Shown: positions 62,255 through 64,000 of the stretch, in pieces
Layout of the letters: each line of letters starts with the position of its first letter
Numbering within the stretch: the first letter of the stretch is position 1
DNA from: JAJDXW01 sp965202895
GTDB lineage: Bacteria > Pseudomonadota > Gammaproteobacteria > HK1
Direction of reading: 5' to 3'
Length of the DNA: 64,000 nt
Assembly (NCBI GenBank): GCA_965202895.1
Contig: OZ241901.1
Span: 4,154,001-4,218,000, forward strand
The notes under the pieces: generated by a model
Told to the model about the DNA's origin: nothing
The model's database searches: none
The model's input: the letters and a program-made list of their open reading frames with translations, nothing else
Made by a program: the position numbers and the translations under genes

Positions 62255-62860
62255 CTACATCTCCGTGTCGATGCTCGAACGGATCGGCACGCCGCGCATC
62301 CGCCGGACCATGAGCGAGACGGTGTGCAGCACGATGAGCGCCCCGGCGACGGGAATGGGATACGCGAACACGGAGAGCGGGAGGCCGAGTGCGATGGTGT
62401 ACATGACGTCGAGCGCCACCGCACTCTTCCAGCCGTACCATACGACCGGCAGGAGCACCCCGAGGGTGACGAGATCGCCGAACAGGCGCACCGCGAGCTG
62501 GGCCCGGGGCGGAAGCTGGTCGAAGACCACCGACATGCCGATGTGGTCGTCGCTTCGCTGGAGGGCAGCGGCGCCCCAGAGCGCTCCCCACACCATCACC
62601 AGCCGGCCGAACTCCTCGGTCCAGGGCATGGTCAGGGTGTCGGAGAGGAGGTAGCGCACGATGACCTGCAGGGCGGCCGACGCGAGCATCGCGAGCAGCA
62701 GGAAATGGCTCACGGTGTCCTCGACCGCCTTCCGGAGGTCGAGCCCGCCCTCTCCCCGGCGGCCGAGCCACTCGGCGCGCAGGGACCAGGACGCGGCGAG
62801 CGCCGCGATCACGAGGATGAAGGCGAGGGCCTTCACCTCGCCGGGGATGGGCATCATCAT
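62255..62860 (-). CDS. dctQ: TRAP transporter small permease DctQ
   Basis: A 201-residue membrane protein with four or more predicted helices. The DctQ segment is FLLLAMLASAALQVIVRYLL with TMPWTEEFGRLVMVWGALWG and DDHIGMSVVFDQLPPRAQL. It starts MMMPIPGE; three consecutive ATG codons make the exact start uncertain by two residues, with GGAGAGGG upstream. It pairs with DctM, immediately downstream. Confidence 0.88.
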   Translation of the reverse strand: MMMPIPGEVKALAFILVIAALAASWSLRAEWLGRRGEGGLDLRKAVEDTVSHFLLLAMLASAALQVIVRYLLSDTLTMPWTEEFGRLVMVWGALWGAAALQRSDDHIGMSVVFDQLPPRAQLAVRLFGDLVTLGVLLPVVWYGWKSAVALDVMYTIALGLPLSVFAYPIPVAGALIVLHTVSLMVRRMRGVPIRSSIDTEM

Positions 62861-62883
62861 CGCGCCGCACCCTCTCCGGACGC

Positions 62884-62957
62884 GGCCCCGGGGTCGAGCC
62901 CGGGATCGATCCCGGGCTCGGTCCCGCACACGGCCTCGGGCTCGACCCGGGGCCGCC
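62884..62957. repeat. Nested palindromes between dctQ and the hydrolase gene
   Basis: CGAGCCCGGGATC is followed directly by GATCCCGGGCTCG (62895-62920), a perfect 26-bp palindrome. Around it GGCCCCGGGGTCGAGCCCG and CGGGCTCGACCCGGGGCC (about 62884-62902 and 62939-62956) pair with one extra G. The two structures compete for the same sequence. Confidence 0.6.
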
Positions 62958-62983
62958 CGAACCGCGTCATGCCGCGCCCCGGG

Positions 62984-63823
62984 TCATCCGCGCCACGTGC
63001 CCCATCGTCCGGCGTCGACCGCGGCGAGGAACGAGCCCGCCATCCGGTTGAACAGCTCGGGCTCCTCCGAGTTCAGGGTGTGGCCGCACATCGGCGCCAC
63101 GGCGAGCCCGGCGTGGGGTGCGGTGTCGCGGATGAAGCGGCTCGGCTCGAACGCGGGAGCGTCCTGGTCGCCGCACATCACCAGGATCGGCATCGGGAGC
63201 CGACGGATCCCCTCGGCGAGCTCGAACACGGGTGCGCGGGGGATGAGGACCTCACGCATGACGTGCTCCGCGCCGACCGGCGAGAGGCGGCGCATCCCGT
63301 CCACGAACTCCTGCCAGCCGCGCGGGTCCTTGGTGCGGAAGATGACGCGCTGCGGGGCTTCCGCGACGTTCGCGACGATGCCTTCGCTGCCGTCGCGGGC
63401 GATGTCGTCCGCGAATCGCCGCGCCGCCTCGAGCCAGGCCGGCCGGTCGACCGTGCCCGCCCCCGCCCCGGCCACGATCAGGCTTCGCACCCGTCCGGGA
63501 TGGGCGATGGCGAAATTGAGAACGAGGTTCCCTCCGGTCGCGAGGCCCGCGAGGTGGACGCGATCGAGCCCGAGACCGTCGATGAGTCCGAGGAGGTCGG
63601 CGACGAACCCCTCGGGACCGTATGCCTCGGGCGCCTCCGGCACGTCCGAAGGAGGGTAGCCCCGGTAGTTCCAGGCAACGACGCGGTAGCGGCGGGAGAG
63701 AGCGCGGATCTGGGGCTCCCAGGCCCGCACGTCGCCCGCGAACTCGTGGCAGAGGACGAGCGGCACGCCCTCGCCGGCCGACTCGTAATGGAGATCGACC
63801 CCGTTTACGTGTTCGAACGGCAT
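62984..63823 (-). CDS. Alpha/beta-hydrolase fold protein with Ala at the nucleophile
   Basis: A 279-residue alpha/beta-hydrolase-fold protein. It has the strand and oxyanion region GVPLVLCHEFAGDVRAWEPQ, the cap region, an acid in ILVMCGDQDAPAF (Asp219 or Asp221) and His248 in APMCGHTLNSEEP. The nucleophile elbow reads HLAGLATGGNL: where GxSxG is expected, Ala95 is present (codon GCG). The rest of the fold looks intact, and the reading frame is clean. It may be a non-hydrolytic relative or use another mechanism. It precedes the TRAP permease genes on the same strand. Confidence 0.87.
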   Translation of the reverse strand: MPFEHVNGVDLHYESAGEGVPLVLCHEFAGDVRAWEPQIRALSRRYRVVAWNYRGYPPSDVPEAPEAYGPEGFVADLLGLIDGLGLDRVHLAGLATGGNLVLNFAIAHPGRVRSLIVAGAGAGTVDRPAWLEAARRFADDIARDGSEGIVANVAEAPQRVIFRTKDPRGWQEFVDGMRRLSPVGAEHVMREVLIPRAPVFELAEGIRRLPMPILVMCGDQDAPAFEPSRFIRDTAPHAGLAVAPMCGHTLNSEEPELFNRMAGSFLAAVDAGRWGTWRG

Positions 63824-64000
63824 CGCCTCCCCCCGCGAACGGACACGCGCCGCGGCGTCCCGCCACCCCGCGGTGACGGACGCCGATCCGGCCCGGCCCG
63901 CCGTACTCCCCCTCCGCCTTGCCGCTTCGACGGCGCCCGGGCGACGGCGCCGGCTACGGCTTCTTCAGCGTCGTTCTTCGGCGCGGGCGGCCGCCGCCGC

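Overview
This is about 64 kb of very GC-rich DNA (by eye near 70% G+C) from a Gram-negative bacterium. Two giant autotransporters with C-terminal beta-barrels, periplasmic-binding-protein transporters, a TRAP carrier, a DjlA co-chaperone and Fur/Zur regulators point to a proteobacterium (Pseudomonadota). Many CoA-transferases, adenylate-forming ligases and F420-type enzymes, plus a heavy load of dispersed palindromic repeats, fit a metabolically broad environmental or host-associated lineage. I cannot place it more precisely. No rRNA, tRNA or CRISPR array was seen.

Layout. 0.3-4.9 kb (minus strand): acyl-CoA ligase, two luciferase-like F420-type oxidoreductases and a split-barrel flavin/F420 protein. 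5-7.4 kb: a 174-bp MITE, a long palindromic repeat, then a VOC protein and an AqpS-like aquaporin. 7.5-14.3 kb: Uma2-type nuclease, a double-domain CoA-transferase, a PrpF-like isomerase, a DUF3179 secreted protein. 14.4-18.2 kb: iron-type ABC ATPase and permease (minus) facing fur (plus), with a Fur-box-like palindrome just before fur. 18.4-21.9 kb: racemase-type CoA-transferase, asparaginase homologue and M19 dipeptidase homologue, the last two with altered active sites. 21.9-23.8 kb: three tandem copies of a small membrane-anchored coiled-coil gene (a fourth, diverged copy lies at 59.2 kb). 23.9-27.4 kb: fused indolepyruvate ferredoxin oxidoreductase. 27.8-32 kb: djlA, a zinc-ribbon protein, a LarA-like protein and an overlapping MFS transporter. 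32.7-35.7 kb: glycine betaine/proline-type ABC transporter (binding protein, terminator, permease, ATPase). 35.8-37.4 kb: a second acyl-CoA ligase. 37.6-40.9 kb: zur-znuC-znuB divergent from a His-rich znuA, with a Zur-box candidate between them. 41.5-45.6 kb: FAD amine oxidoreductase, SixA-like phosphatase, Fic protein. 45.9-57.5 kb: two paralogous autotransporters, each with a long poly-G tract (12 and 16 bases; poly-C in the coding strand) just inside the start, plus pseudogene debris. 57.1-59.2 kb: a Uma2-type nuclease bracketed by inverted copies of a REP-like element. 59.7-63.8 kb: threonine aldolase, TRAP permeases DctM and DctQ, and an alpha/beta-hydrolase fold protein whose nucleophile is Ala.

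Functionally, the window mixes catabolic modules (acyl-CoA activation, CoA transfer/racemisation, amino-acid breakdown), uptake of metals, compatible solutes and organic acids, and surface display. The most notable biology is the pair of autotransporters that look built for phase and length variation, the expanding family of small coiled-coil membrane proteins, and the density of structured repeats, including a MITE with intact target duplications.
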